Assembly (NCBI RefSeq): GCF_014204865.1
Contig: NZ_JACHMG010000001.1
Span: 4,800,501-4,864,500 of the forward strand
Direction: 5' to 3'
DNA: 64,000 bases
Source of the DNA: Amycolatopsis jiangsuensis
GTDB taxonomy: Bacteria > Actinomycetota > Actinomycetes > Mycobacteriales > Pseudonocardiaceae
In this document: positions 26,570 to 35,816 of the stretch, piece after piece
Position numbering within the stretch: position 1 is the first letter of the stretch
How the letters are laid out: each line of letters begins with the position of its first letter
Program-made: the position numbers and the translations under genes
Notes under the pieces: generated by a model
Seen by the model: the letters and a program-made list of their open reading frames with translations, nothing else
Told to the model about the DNA's origin: nothing
The model's database searches: none

Positions 26570-26586
26570 GGTGCGAACGGCCGGTA

Positions 26587-28719
26587 TCAATTCGGTCGCA
26601 CGGAACGCACACTTCGTCGTGCCGCTTCGACCACGGCCTCGGTCGTGATGCCGAACTCGCGGAACAGGGTTTTGAAGTCCGCCGAGGCACCGAAATGCTC
26701 CAGCGACACGATTTCACCGCTGTCGCCGGCGAATCGGTGCCACGGCTGCGCCGTGCCCGCTTCGACGATCACGCGCGCGCGGACCGACGGGGGCAGCACC
26801 CGGTCCCGGTACGACCGGTCCTGCCGGTCGAACCACTCCACGCACGGCATGGACACCACCCGCGTGGCCACGCCTTCGGCTTCGAGGATTTCCCTGGCCG
26901 CCACGGCGAGCTGGACCTCGGATCCGGTGCCGACGAGCACCACCTCGGGGCTGCCCGAGGACGCCTCCGCGAGCACGTAACCGCCGCGCGCCACGCCTTC
27001 GGCGGAGGTGCCCGCCAGGATCGGCAGGTCCTGACGGCTCAGCGCCAGCCCTGCCGGACCGCTGGTGTCCTCCAGCACGGCCTTCCACGCGTGCGCGGTC
27101 TCGTTCGCGTCGGCCGGGCGCACCACCGACATCCCGGGAATGACGCGCAGCGAGGCCAGCTGCTCGACGGGCTGGTGGGTCGGGCCGTCCTCACCGAGGC
27201 CGATCGAATCGTGGGTCCACACGTAGATCGTCGGCAGCTTCATCAACGCGGCCAGGCGCACCGCCGGACGCATGTAGTCGCTGAAGATCAGGAACGTACC
27301 GCCGTACGGGCGGGTTCCCCCGTGCAGCGCGATGCCGTTGAGGATCGACCCCATCGCGTGCTCGCGGATTCCGAAGTGCAGCGTCCGGCCGTACGGGTTG
27401 GCCTGCCAGGCGTTCGTCGAGATCTCGGCCGGACCGAAGGAGTCCGCGCCCTTGATCGTGGTGTTGTTGCTCTCGGCCAGATCCGCCGACCCGCCCCAGA
27501 GTTCGGGCAGCACCGCGCCGAGCTCGGCCAGCACCGCGGCCGAGGCCTTGCGCGTGGCGACCGCCTTGCCGCCGGTCTCCCAGCTGGGCAGGCCCGCGGC
27601 CCAGCCGGCGGGCAGCTCGCGCTTGCTGATGCGGTCCAGCAACGCCTTGCGTTCCGGATTGCCCCGCGCCCATGCGTCGAACTCGAGCTGCCACTTCTCG
27701 TGATCGGCCCGGCCCCGTTCGGTCACCGCACGGGTATGACGCAGGACCTCGTCGTCGACCTGGAAGCTGCGCTCCGCTTCGAAACCGACGGCGAGTTTGA
27801 CCGCCGCGAGCTCCTCGGCGCCCAGCGCGGCGCCGTGCACCTTGCCGGTGTTCATCTTCGTCGGTGCCGGATAGCCGATCACGGTACGCAGCACGATCAG
27901 GGTCGGACGGGTGGTCTCGGCCCTGGCCTGCTCGACCGCGTCCAGGAATCCGGTCACGTCCTCGCCACCGTGGACCGTGACGACGTGCCAGCCGTAGGAC
28001 TCGTAGCGCTTCGCGGTGTCCTCGGACAGCGCGATGCGGGTGTCGTCCTCGATGGAGATCTCGTTGCTGTCGTAGATCACCGTGAGGTTGCCGAGCTGCT
28101 GCGTTCCGGCCAGCGACGAAGCCTCGGAGGTGACGCCCTCCTCGATGTCGCCGTCCGAGGCGATCACGTAGACCTGATGGTCGAACACGCTGCGGCCCGG
28201 CTCGGCGTCCGGATCGAACAGCCCGCGCTCGCGGCGGGCGGCCATGGCCATGCCGACCGCGTTGGCCAGGCCCTGGCCGAGCGGGCCGGTGGTGGTCTCG
28301 ACGCCGGTGGTGTGCCCGTACTCGGGGTGGCCAGGGGTCAGCGAATCCCACCTGCGCAAGGCTTTCAGATCGTCGAGTTCCAGTCCGTAGCCGGAGAGGA
28401 ACAGCTGGATGTAGAGGGTGAGGCTCGAATGGCCGGCCGAGAGCACGAACCGGTCCCGGCCGATCCACTGCGCGTCACCCGGGTCGTGCCGCAGGACCCG
28501 CTGGAACAGCGCGTAGGCGACGGGCGCGAGACTCATGGCCGTGCCGGGGTGCCCGCTGCCGCAGTTCTCGACAGCATCCGCGGCCAGCACCCGTGCGGTG
28601 TCGACCGCGCGCCGGTCCAGCTCCGTCCAGTCCTCGGGAACTCGCCTGGTGGTCAAGCGAGCGACGTCGTCGGTCGATTCGATCGCCCGGTGTCTCGGGA
28701 TCGATTCCTGTGCTGCCAT
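26587..28719 (-). CDS. tkt: Transketolase
   Basis: 710 residues, full length. Thiamine-diphosphate site: [15 protein letters not shown] and [21 protein letters not shown], then NEISIEDDT. The Pyr domain has [12 protein letters not shown] and [25 protein letters not shown]; the C-terminal domain ends with [15 protein letters not shown]. It moves two-carbon units among sugar phosphates and regenerates the pentose acceptor of the RuMP cycle. AGGAG precedes the ATG; the gene starts 62 bp after hps. Confidence 0.97.
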   Translation of the reverse strand: MAAQESIPRHRAIESTDDVARLTTRRVPEDWTELDRRAVDTARVLAADAVENCGSGHPGTAMSLAPVAYALFQRVLRHDPGDAQWIGRDRFVLSAGHSSLTLYIQLFLSGYGLELDDLKALRRWDSLTPGHPEYGHTTGVETTTGPLGQGLANAVGMAMAARRERGLFDPDAEPGRSVFDHQVYVIASDGDIEEGVTSEASSLAGTQQLGNLTVIYDSNEISIEDDTRIALSEDTAKRYESYGWHVVTVHGGEDVTGFLDAVEQARAETTRPTLIVLRTVIGYPAPTKMNTGKVHGAALGAEELAAVKLAVGFEAERSFQVDDEVLRHTRAVTERGRADHEKWQLEFDAWARGNPERKALLDRISKRELPAGWAAGLPSWETGGKAVATRKASAAVLAELGAVLPELWGGSADLAESNNTTIKGADSFGPAEISTNAWQANPYGRTLHFGIREHAMGSILNGIALHGGTRPYGGTFLIFSDYMRPAVRLAALMKLPTIYVWTHDSIGLGEDGPTHQPVEQLASLRVIPGMSVVRPADANETAHAWKAVLEDTSGPAGLALSRQDLPILAGTSAEGVARGGYVLAEASSGSPEVVLVGTGSEVQLAVAAREILEAEGVATRVVSMPCVEWFDRQDRSYRDRVLPPSVRARVIVEAGTAQPWHRFAGDSGEIVSLEHFGASADFKTLFREFGITTEAVVEAARRSVRSVRPN

Positions 28720-28765
28720 GGACGCGCACTCCTGATGAATTCGGTGTTTTCGGGAATTCGCGCTC

Positions 28766-29555
28766 TCGGCGCGGTGTGGGGTCAGGCGGTGGCGTGTTTT
28801 TTGAGTTCTTTCGCGGCGGCGGCGGGGTCGGTGGCGTTGTAGATCGCGCCACCGGCGACCGCGACCTTCGCACCCGCCTCGCGCACCGACCCGATCGTGT
28901 CGATCTTCACCCCACCAGCGATCGAGAACGGCACCCCCGCCTGACGACCATCCTCGAGCAACGTGGCGATCGTGTACCCCGGACGGGCCTGCTCGTCCAG
29001 ACCCGCATGAATCTCCACGAACGACACCCCCAGCTTCGCCACCTCACGAATCCGCGCCACCCGACCCTCGGTCACCGTGATCATGTCCGCCACCACACTC
29101 TTGCCGTACTTACGACCCGCCGCGACCGCACCCCGCACCGTGTCATCATCAGCGGCACCCATCACCGTCACCAGGTCCGCACCCGCCTCGAACGCCAACC
29201 CCGCCTCCAACTCACCCGCATCCGCCGTCTTCAAATCCACGAACACCAGCTTGTCCGGATGCGCAGCCTTCACCGCACTCACCGCACCGATCCCCACCGA
29301 CTTCACCAACGGAGTCCCCAACTCCAAAATATCCACAAACTCCGCCACCTGATTCGCCAACGTCAACGCCGACGGCAAATCCACCACATCCAACGCCACC
29401 TGCAACTCCACAACACCCTCCACAACACTCACAACCAACAACGGACACGCCACCAGCCTCACACCAGCAACCCCCACAACAATTCCCCCCAACCCCACCA
29501 CCCACAACACCCCACCACATGCAAAAACCCAATCCACCAATACACACAACAAATA
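28766..29555. repeat. Inverted repeat, copy 1 (hps with leader)
   Basis: 790 bp nearly identical, in opposite orientation, to 49285-50075. It holds the whole hps gene, about 145 bp upstream of it and 16 bp after its stop. Differences noticed are a short cluster just before the start codon (29431-29441), which changes length by one base, and a synonymous change in the gene. The sharp edges mark a recent duplication or ongoing gene conversion. Confidence 0.95.
28782..29411 (-). CDS. hxlA: 3-hexulose-6-phosphate synthase, copy 1
   Basis: 209 residues from a GTG with GGAGGG just upstream, giving the canonical N-terminus [16 protein letters not shown]. It condenses formaldehyde with ribulose 5-phosphate. 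Active-site features of the orotidine-phosphate-decarboxylase-like barrel are present: [61 protein letters not shown]. The product is identical to that of the copy at 49430-50059. Codons end in G or T far more often than in neighbouring genes. It heads the hps-tkt unit. Confidence 0.96.
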   Translation of the reverse strand: MELQVALDVVDLPSALTLANQVAEFVDILELGTPLVKSVGIGAVSAVKAAHPDKLVFVDLKTADAGELEAGLAFEAGADLVTVMGAADDDTVRGAVAAGRKYGKSVVADMITVTEGRVARIREVAKLGVSFVEIHAGLDEQARPGYTIATLLEDGRQAGVPFSIAGGVKIDTIGSVREAGAKVAVAGGAIYNATDPAAAAKELKKHATA

Positions 29556-29591
29556 GCCACCGGGTTCGCCGGCTGCTTTACGCTGAGTTTC
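29412..29591. promoter_or_regulatory. Divergent hps/rpe control region
   Basis: 180 bp between the leftward hps and the rightward rpe. The hps side (to 29555) is shared with the other hps copy and on its coding strand is almost free of C. On the rpe side TACGCT at 29579-29584 lies eight bases before the rpe GTG and could be a -10 element for a leaderless message. No strong -35 element is seen. Confidence 0.45.
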
Positions 29592-30287
29592 GTGACTAAG
29601 CAGCCGTTGATCGCGCCGTCCATCCTCTCCGCCGACTTCGCCCGGCTCGCCGACGAAGTGGCCGTGGTGGAAGGGCAGCAGGGCCGAGGAGCCGACTGGC
29701 TGCACGTGGACGTCATGGACGCGCATTTCGTGCCGAACCTGACGCTGGGCCTGCCGGTCGTGCAGTCACTGCTGGCGACCACCGGACTGCCGGTGGATTG
29801 CCATCTGATGATCGAGAATCCGGATCGCTGGGCGATCGGTTACGCGGAAGCGGGTTCCTACAACGTGACCGTGCACGTCGAGGCCGCCGACGACCCGGTC
29901 AAGCTCGCGAAGAACCTGCGGGCCGCGGGTGCGAAGGCGGGGCTGGCGATCAAGCCGGACACACCCCTTGAGCCCTACCTCGACGTGCTCAAGCACTACG
30001 ACACGTTGCTGGTCATGTCCGTGGAGCCCGGTTTCGGCGGCCAGAAGTTCATCGCCGAGGTCCTCGGCAAGGTGCGCACGGCGCGGACGATGGTCGACAC
30101 CGGCCACCTGAACCTGGTGGTGGAGATCGACGGCGGCATCAACACCGGCACGATCGAACAGGCGGCCGAAGCCGGTGTCGACTGCTTCGTGGCCGGTTCG
30201 GCCGTCTACGCCGCCGACGACCCGGCACGTGCCGTGGCGGGGCTGCGCAGCCAGGCGGCGGCCTCCTCCACGCACCGCAGGCGTTGA
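29592..30287 (+). CDS. rpe: Ribulose-phosphate 3-epimerase
   Basis: 231 residues from a GTG; no ribosome binding site is visible, which fits leaderless translation. Motifs: [80 protein letters not shown]. It interconverts ribulose 5-phosphate and xylulose 5-phosphate in the RuMP regeneration phase. Divergent from hps. Confidence 0.96.
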   Translation: MTKQPLIAPSILSADFARLADEVAVVEGQQGRGADWLHVDVMDAHFVPNLTLGLPVVQSLLATTGLPVDCHLMIENPDRWAIGYAEAGSYNVTVHVEAADDPVKLAKNLRAAGAKAGLAIKPDTPLEPYLDVLKHYDTLLVMSVEPGFGGQKFIAEVLGKVRTARTMVDTGHLNLVVEIDGGINTGTIEQAAEAGVDCFVAGSAVYAADDPARAVAGLRSQAAASSTHRRR

Positions 30288-30330
30288 TTCCCGCCGGAAC
30301 CCCTTGTTCGGCCCGATGACGGCCGGTGGC

Positions 30331-31782
30331 TCACACCCCGAGCATGCGTCGCAGCTCCGGGGCGTGCCGCCGGGAAACGGGAACGAACTCGTGTGAACGG
30401 GAGTCCATGATCAGGAACAGTTCGCCCTTGATGCCGCGCTCCAGCTCGGCGACCCGGCGGAGGTTGACGAGGAAACGCCGGTGCACCCGGCTGAACCCGT
30501 AGGGCGTCAGCAACCGTTCGACGTTTTCCAGGCCGCGGGTGGCGGCCTGGATCCTGCCCCGTTCCGTGCTGAGCCACACGATGTTCCGGTCGGCCTCGGC
30601 ATAGCGGATCTCCGACGGAGCGAGCAGGACCAGCCGGTCGTTGCGCATTCCGATGACCCGTCTTGGCAGTGGACCGGCCGCGGCTTCCGACGGGCTCTCG
30701 TAAGGTTCGCCTTCCTGCACCCCGAAAGCGCACAGCATGCCCACCACGTGGTTCGCGTCGACAACGGGCCGCATCGTCAGCGAGGTGGCGTCCTCGCCGG
30801 GCCCCATCGGCAGACACGCGTAGCCGCTCCAGTCGGTGGCCGCCTGTGCCCGGTCCTTGGCCCACCGCACCACGCCGGACAGCCCGGAGATCTCCGGCAT
30901 CCAGCGTTGCGCCGGTTCGATCGCCCCCGCGGCGATGGGGGTCTCCCCGGTCAGTCCGAGCAACGAGACCGCCGCTTCGTTGGCCGCGACCACGTTCCCG
31001 CCACGGTCGATCGCCATGAACGGACCGCTGAACTGGGCGGATTTCCGGTTGAACTCGAAGATGACCTTGTCGGCCTCGTAGACAGCGCGCCGGTAGATCT
31101 CCTGCTCGACGCAGGCGACCGCCGTCGTCAGCCACGCCGGGACGAGCTCGGACAGCGACGCGTTCCACCGCGAGATGTTGATCGACGCGACCGGTGAACC
31201 CGTCACCACGTCGCGGATGGAAATGCCCGCGCAGGCCCACTGGTGGAAGGCTTCACACCAGTGCTCCGGCCCCGTCACGGTCACCGGGCCGGACATCTCG
31301 AGTGAGGTCCCCATCCCGTTCGTTCCGGTGCACTGCTCCGACCACGACGACCACGGAGCCAGGTTGTGCAGTTCGGCCCGGCGCTGCGCGGTCGGGTCGC
31401 CCCAGCTCCCGAGAACGCGCCCGTCCCCGTCGGTGACCGTGACGACGGCGCCGTCCCGCTCCACTTCCTTGCCCGCCAACGCACCCAGCCCGCCGAGCGC
31501 GGTGAAGATGACACCGTTGTCGATGCGTTCCGCGGCCTCGCTGCGGGCCCCCGGCGCGACGTCCAGCGTCCGGTCCACGTCGTACCGGTCCCGGCACCGG
31601 TACCAGGAGGCCAGTATCTCGGGCCGTACTCCCGTTTCCACGTCCTCACCGGCGGCGAAGCTTTCCCACGCGCGAGCCACTTCCCTCGCGGACGACGTGG
31701 TCACCAGCGAACCACCGGGCCCGCGGTCACGACCGCTGCGCCTGCTCGGTGCGATCGCCAGCGGCGGCACTGTCCCGGTCAT
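30331..31782 (-). CDS. GAF-sensor LytTR-type transcriptional regulator, paralogue 1
   Basis: 483 residues from an ATG with AAGGAGG upstream. The N-terminal part has RPEILASWYRCRDRYDVD and a GAF domain with CTGTNGMGTSLEM and EHWCEAFHQWACAGISIRDVV, the arrangement of AcoR-like activators. A middle PAS-like part reads GPFMAIDRGGNVVAANEAAV. Unlike AcoR, no AAA+ domain follows; the last 110 residues form a LytTR DNA-binding domain (YAEADRNIVWLSTERGRIQA, FSRVHRRFLVNLRRVAELER). It is divergent from a paralogue at 32310 and near the methanol genes, so sensing of a C1 compound is a reasonable guess. Confidence 0.88.
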   Translation of the reverse strand: MTGTVPPLAIAPSRRSGRDRGPGGSLVTTSSAREVARAWESFAAGEDVETGVRPEILASWYRCRDRYDVDRTLDVAPGARSEAAERIDNGVIFTALGGLGALAGKEVERDGAVVTVTDGDGRVLGSWGDPTAQRRAELHNLAPWSSWSEQCTGTNGMGTSLEMSGPVTVTGPEHWCEAFHQWACAGISIRDVVTGSPVASINISRWNASLSELVPAWLTTAVACVEQEIYRRAVYEADKVIFEFNRKSAQFSGPFMAIDRGGNVVAANEAAVSLLGLTGETPIAAGAIEPAQRWMPEISGLSGVVRWAKDRAQAATDWSGYACLPMGPGEDATSLTMRPVVDANHVVGMLCAFGVQEGEPYESPSEAAAGPLPRRVIGMRNDRLVLLAPSEIRYAEADRNIVWLSTERGRIQAATRGLENVERLLTPYGFSRVHRRFLVNLRRVAELERGIKGELFLIMDSRSHEFVPVSRRHAPELRRMLGV

Positions 31783-32309
31783 CGCCACCTCCTTGTCGCC
31801 TGGCGCGCCGGGGTTTTCTGGGACCACCGGGCGGTGACGGAAAAGCCAACGTAACCCCGCGCCGTACGACATTGCAAGACATGTTCGTGTCGTTCAACCA
31901 CTTGCCTGTAGACAATCAAGATCGGCTGTCGGTCGCCGGAAAAACCGGGCAATCCGTCGGACGGACAACCACGGCGGACGCCTTCACAACACGTGGTCGA
32001 TCAGCGAAACATCATGCGGCACAACAGCAATGCGGGTCAAGCCGGGCATACTGGAGGCCGCGCACCCGAACACCGCGCAGCGACCGCTGGTGTGCCGATG
32101 GCCACCGGTCGTCGCCGTCGCGCGACCGTTCGTCAGTCGTTCGCGCGCGGTCATCCCAGTTCGCTTGCCCTCGGCTGACCGGAGAGCTTAGCTTCGGCGA
32201 CGGCCAAGCGACGGGGCAAGGCCCGGCACTCCAGGCGGTACACGAGCGGTCACCGAAACCGCGCGCGAGTACGCCATCCGGGTTGGCGACAGACCAAAGG
32301 CGGTCTCAC
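31783..32309. promoter_or_regulatory. Shared control region of two GAF-LytTR genes
   Basis: 527 bp between the two divergent regulator genes with no credible gene. It contains an inverted ACGACA/TGTCGT pair within about 31874-31901. LytTR proteins usually bind paired direct repeats; no such pair can be named with confidence by eye. Confidence 0.4.
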
Positions 32310-33704
32310 ATGGCACAGGTACGCCGGCTCGAACCGACCTCTCGCGGCCGCGGCGAGGCCACGGTGCACGGCGCCTGGGAGCGGTTCGTGGCGGGCGGGG
32401 ACGACCTCCGCGGCGTACGCCCCGAGATCGCGATCTCCTGGCACCGGTGCCGGGACCAGTACCGGGTCGACCCGTACCTCACCGAAGCCCCGGTGGCCGT
32501 CGCGGAAGTCGACCACGCGCTCGAGCACGACGGCGTGATCGCCGAGCTCGGCTTCCGCGCCGCCTCGCTGGCGCACGAGGTCAGCACTCTCGGCGGCATC
32601 GTGACCATCACCGACGCCGGCGGCCGCGTCCTGGCCCAATGGGGAGACCAGGCCACGCGCACCGTCGCCGACGACGCCAACCTGGCACCGTGGTTCTGCT
32701 GGTCGGAGGGCGCCACCGGGACCAACGGCATGGGCACCGCGCTGATGTCCTACACCCCGGTGCTGATCCGCGGAGCCGAGCACTGGTGCCAGGCCTTCCA
32801 CGACTGGACCTGCGCCGGCGTGGCGGTACGGGACGTGGTGACCAGGAAACCGGTGGCAGTGCTCAACATCTCGTGCTGGCGCGGCGAGCTCCCCTCGGCC
32901 GCGGCAGCGTGGCTCGGCAACGCCGCCACGGTCACCCAGCGCATCCTGCGCCGGCGTGCCCAGGACGACGGTGCCGAGCTGATCGCGGCCTTCAACGACG
33001 CCAGGTCGCGCTCGAGCGCGGCACTCGCGGCCGTGGACTCCGCGGGCCGGGTGGTGCTCGCCGACGACACCGCGGGCGTGCTGCTCGGTATCCCTGGCTC
33101 CACGCCGGCGCCCGACCCCGCGGTGCGGTGGAAGCCGGAACTGCCGGAATTCATCCGGGCCGCCGGATATGCCGCGAAACAGGCCACCCGCGATCCCGGC
33201 TGGGTCGGCTCGACCCAGATCTTCACCCGGCTCGCCAACGAACCGATGTCCATCAGCTTCCGGCCGGTGTTTCTGTCCGGGCACCTGGTCGGCAACCTCG
33301 TCTCGTTCGGAGTATCCGGCGGGGATCCGTTGCCGCGCACGGGTAACGACAGCCCGATCCAGACGCAGCCGCACCGGGTCGTCGCGATCCGCGGCAACCG
33401 GATGGTCCTGCTGCAGCTCCCGGAAGTCTCGTTCGCGCAGTCGGACGGCAACGACGTGTGGCTGTCCACGGACGAAGGACGGCTGCGCTCCGCCTCGCCG
33501 GGCCTCGACAAACTCGAGACCGAGCTGAGCGATTCGGGCTTCCTGCGCGTGCACCGGCAGTACGTGGTGAACCTCAGCCGCATCCGCGAGGTCGAGCGCC
33601 GGTTCAAGGGCGAGCTGTTCCTGGTCATGGACGACCAGGAGAAGACGATGGTGCCGGTTTCCCGCCGGAACACCCCGGTGGTCCGGCGGGCGCTGAACAT
33701 CTGA
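32310..33704 (+). CDS. GAF-sensor LytTR-type transcriptional regulator, paralogue 2
   Basis: 464 residues from the ATG at 32310; the frame stays open far upstream without protein-like sequence. Same architecture as its divergent neighbour: RPEIAISWHRCRDQYRVDPY, GAF motif ATGTNGMGTALMSY and EHWCQAFHDWTCAGVAVRDVV, PAS-like AALAAVDSAGRVVLADDTAG, then LytTR (VSFAQSDGNDVWLSTDEGRL, FLRVHRQYVVNLSRIREVER). Roughly half of the residues match the paralogue over the GAF and LytTR parts. It is likely to regulate the adjacent PQQ dehydrogenase genes or the RuMP genes. Confidence 0.88.
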   Translation: MAQVRRLEPTSRGRGEATVHGAWERFVAGGDDLRGVRPEIAISWHRCRDQYRVDPYLTEAPVAVAEVDHALEHDGVIAELGFRAASLAHEVSTLGGIVTITDAGGRVLAQWGDQATRTVADDANLAPWFCWSEGATGTNGMGTALMSYTPVLIRGAEHWCQAFHDWTCAGVAVRDVVTRKPVAVLNISCWRGELPSAAAAWLGNAATVTQRILRRRAQDDGAELIAAFNDARSRSSAALAAVDSAGRVVLADDTAGVLLGIPGSTPAPDPAVRWKPELPEFIRAAGYAAKQATRDPGWVGSTQIFTRLANEPMSISFRPVFLSGHLVGNLVSFGVSGGDPLPRTGNDSPIQTQPHRVVAIRGNRMVLLQLPEVSFAQSDGNDVWLSTDEGRLRSASPGLDKLETELSDSGFLRVHRQYVVNLSRIREVERRFKGELFLVMDDQEKTMVPVSRRNTPVVRRALNI

Positions 33705-33739
33705 GACGCTTCCCGGCTACGGCAACCCCGCGGGGTGGT

Positions 33740-33946
33740 TCACCCTCGGTACCGGTGCACGTCGCACACGCAGTACATGAGACGACAGCTGAAGCACGCG
33801 GGCTTGTCCACGCAGGTGATGCACGGCCCGCAGCGCACCGGCTCGGTGTGCCGCGCGACGTCTTCGGGCCCGTAGGCCTCCCCGCAGTACTGGCACGGCA
33901 GAAGCCTGGGTCCGTTGTCCTGCTGGGGCACCGACGACTGGTTCAT
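33740..33946 (-). CDS. Small cysteine-rich putative metal-binding protein
   Basis: 68 residues from the ATG at 33946, which has AGGTGA upstream. Nine cysteines are packed into 44 residues: PCQYCGE, VRCGPCITCVD, ACFSCRLMYCVCDVH, i.e. several C-x2-C knuckles. It probably binds zinc or another metal. It follows the PQQ dehydrogenase gene but is separated from it by a very strong hairpin. No family recognised; a metallochaperone or regulatory zinc-ribbon role is possible. Confidence 0.65.
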   Translation of the reverse strand: MNQSSVPQQDNGPRLLPCQYCGEAYGPEDVARHTEPVRCGPCITCVDKPACFSCRLMYCVCDVHRYRG

Positions 33947-34003
33947 CAGATCACCTGTAGTTTCCGTCCGCTGGTTCCGCACGGCCGGGTGCGCATGCGG
34001 GAA

Positions 34004-34050
34004 CCCGCCCGTGCTCGGGCCGTCCCACGGACGGCCCGAGCACGGGCGGG
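34004..34050 (-). terminator. 22-bp perfect hairpin after PQQ dehydrogenase gene
   Basis: Two 22-base arms pair perfectly around a 3-nt CAC loop, 67 bp past the dehydrogenase stop. The first 18 bases are CCCGCCCGTGCTCGGGCC. This is the most stable hairpin noticed in the window, and it stands between the dehydrogenase and the Cys-rich gene. Confidence 0.85.
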
Positions 34051-34116
34051 AAAAGGAGTTACCTCGGGCCTCGCTCAGTACGCTTCAGTCCCGTTCCCGA
34101 GCACAGCCGTTCCCGA

Positions 34117-35799
34117 TCACAGGGCGAACGTGATCAGCGCGGCACCGTGCCCCTGCCCGGACAGGCCGGGGACGATGCCTTCCAGCCAGCCGCCCCAGCC
34201 GACCGGCACCGAGATGTACTGCTTGCCCTCGACGGTGAAGGTGCTCGGGCTGCTGTGGTGCCCGCTGCCGCACTGGAAACTCCACAGCTTCTCACCGGTT
34301 TCGGCGTGCAGCGCCAGGAACTCGCCCGCGGGCGTACCCGCGAACACCACGTTCCCCGCGGTGCTCAGTGTCGACGCGGCCATCGGCATGTTGGTGAGCC
34401 GGTGGCGCCACTTCTCCTCACCGTGGGAGTCGAACGCGCTGACCGACCCGGCCATGTTGTCGATGTCGACCTCGACGGCGGCACCCCAGTACGGCATGCC
34501 TTCCTTGAACTCGCGTCGACGCCGGGTGGCCGTGGCGCCCACGTCGGCCACCGGGACGTAGAACAGGTCGTGGTCCGGGTTGTACGAGGCGTGCGTCCAT
34601 TCCTTCGCGCCGGCGGGGCCGGGGAAGAAGTGGCAGGGCTCGCCCTCCTTGTCCGGGTATTTCCGGGGCAGGAACTTGCCGTCGCGGGTGATGGCGCCCC
34701 AGTCGATCCGGTCGACGAACGGAGTGACGTGCTGCAGCTCGCCGTTGGTGCGGTCGAGGACGAACATGTACCCGTTCTTGTCGAAGTGGGCGAGCAGCTT
34801 CTTGCCGTCCCGCTCGAACAGGGTCATCTCCATCGTGGAGTCGTAGTCCCACAGGTCGTGCGGGGTGAACTGGTAGTGCCACTTGATCTCGCCGGTGTCG
34901 ACGTCGAGTGCCACCACGCTGTCGGTGTAGAGGTTGTCGCCCTCCCGGACCTCACCGTCGAAGTCGGGAGCCGGGTTGCCGGTGCCCGCGAAGTAGAGGT
35001 TCAGCTCCGGGTCGTAGGTTCCGGTGACCCAGTGGTTCGCGCCACCGCGCTGCCAGGCCTCGCCGTCGGCGGGCCAGGTCTCCGAGCCCGGCTCACCGGG
35101 CTTCGGCACGGTGTAGGTGCGCCAGCGCTGCTCACCGGTTTCGAGGTCCCAGCAGTCGATGTGACCGCGGACGCCGTACTCGCCACCGGCGGAACCGGTG
35201 ATGAGGGTGTCCTTGATGACCAGCGGAGCCAGCGAAGCACTCTCACCCGCCCGCACGTCACCGATGGTCTTCTGCCAGACCTTCCGGCCGTTGGTGGCGT
35301 CGAGCGCCACCAGCTGGGCGTTCTGGGTCACCATGTAGACCTTGCCGTTCGCCACCGCGCAGCCGCGGTTGACGTTGGCACAGCACAGCGTCACGTCGAT
35401 CGGGATCGCGTGCTTGTAGCGCCACAGCTGCTCGCCGGTCTTGGCGTCCAGCGCCCAGAGCCAGCCGTCCCAGCCGGTCACGAACATGACGCCGTCGACG
35501 ACGAGCGGGCAGGCCTCGAACGCATACGTCGAGGTGGAGGCGATCATCCCGGTCGCGCCGGCCTGGAAGATCCAGGCGACCTTGAGGTTCTTGACGTTGT
35601 CGACGTTGATCTCGTCGAGCAGGCTGTGCCGCTTGCCGTCGTAGTCGCCGTAGTAGGTGATCCAGTTCTGGGATTCACTGCGCGCCTGGAGGATGCGCTC
35701 GTAGTTGACGCCGCGCGTCACGTCCGGCGCGCTGTGCGGCAGATTGGAGAGCTGACCGTGGTCGAACGCCTTGCCGGCATCGACGTATTCGAGTGTCAT
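34117..35799 (-). CDS. PQQ-dependent alcohol (methanol) dehydrogenase, XoxF-like, lanthanide-type
   Basis: 560 residues. An eight-bladed quinoprotein propeller is indicated by repeated W-motifs (LKVAWIFQAG, EQLWRYKH, GEIKWHYQ, EEKWRHRL, GEKLWSFQCG). Adjacent cysteines C139-C140 in VTLCCANVNRG match the disulfide of methanol dehydrogenases. Metal ligands are E207 (GGEYGVRGH) and N275 (AGTGNPAP); D318 in PHDLWDYD is the catalytic Asp, and D320 is the extra Asp that marks lanthanide-dependent enzymes, where calcium MxaF types have Ala. No signal peptide is present. The preferred alcohol is inferred to be methanol from the RuMP and PQQ genes around it. Confidence 0.9.
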   Translation of the reverse strand: MTLEYVDAGKAFDHGQLSNLPHSAPDVTRGVNYERILQARSESQNWITYYGDYDGKRHSLLDEINVDNVKNLKVAWIFQAGATGMIASTSTYAFEACPLVVDGVMFVTGWDGWLWALDAKTGEQLWRYKHAIPIDVTLCCANVNRGCAVANGKVYMVTQNAQLVALDATNGRKVWQKTIGDVRAGESASLAPLVIKDTLITGSAGGEYGVRGHIDCWDLETGEQRWRTYTVPKPGEPGSETWPADGEAWQRGGANHWVTGTYDPELNLYFAGTGNPAPDFDGEVREGDNLYTDSVVALDVDTGEIKWHYQFTPHDLWDYDSTMEMTLFERDGKKLLAHFDKNGYMFVLDRTNGELQHVTPFVDRIDWGAITRDGKFLPRKYPDKEGEPCHFFPGPAGAKEWTHASYNPDHDLFYVPVADVGATATRRRREFKEGMPYWGAAVEVDIDNMAGSVSAFDSHGEEKWRHRLTNMPMAASTLSTAGNVVFAGTPAGEFLALHAETGEKLWSFQCGSGHHSSPSTFTVEGKQYISVPVGWGGWLEGIVPGLSGQGHGAALITFAL

Positions 35800-35816
35800 G
35801 GGTGGTTCCTGCCTTT

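Noticed and set aside
28766..29555. Insertion sequence or transposon end as cause of the inverted repeat
   Set aside because: The repeat holds only hps and its leader; no transposase, terminal repeats or target duplications are seen at the edges.
28593..29591. Long plus-strand open frame running through hps copy 1 into rpe
   Set aside because: It is the antisense of hps, kept open by G/T-rich codon use; the product is Arg/His/Thr-rich and unlike any protein. Only the part from 29592 is real (rpe).
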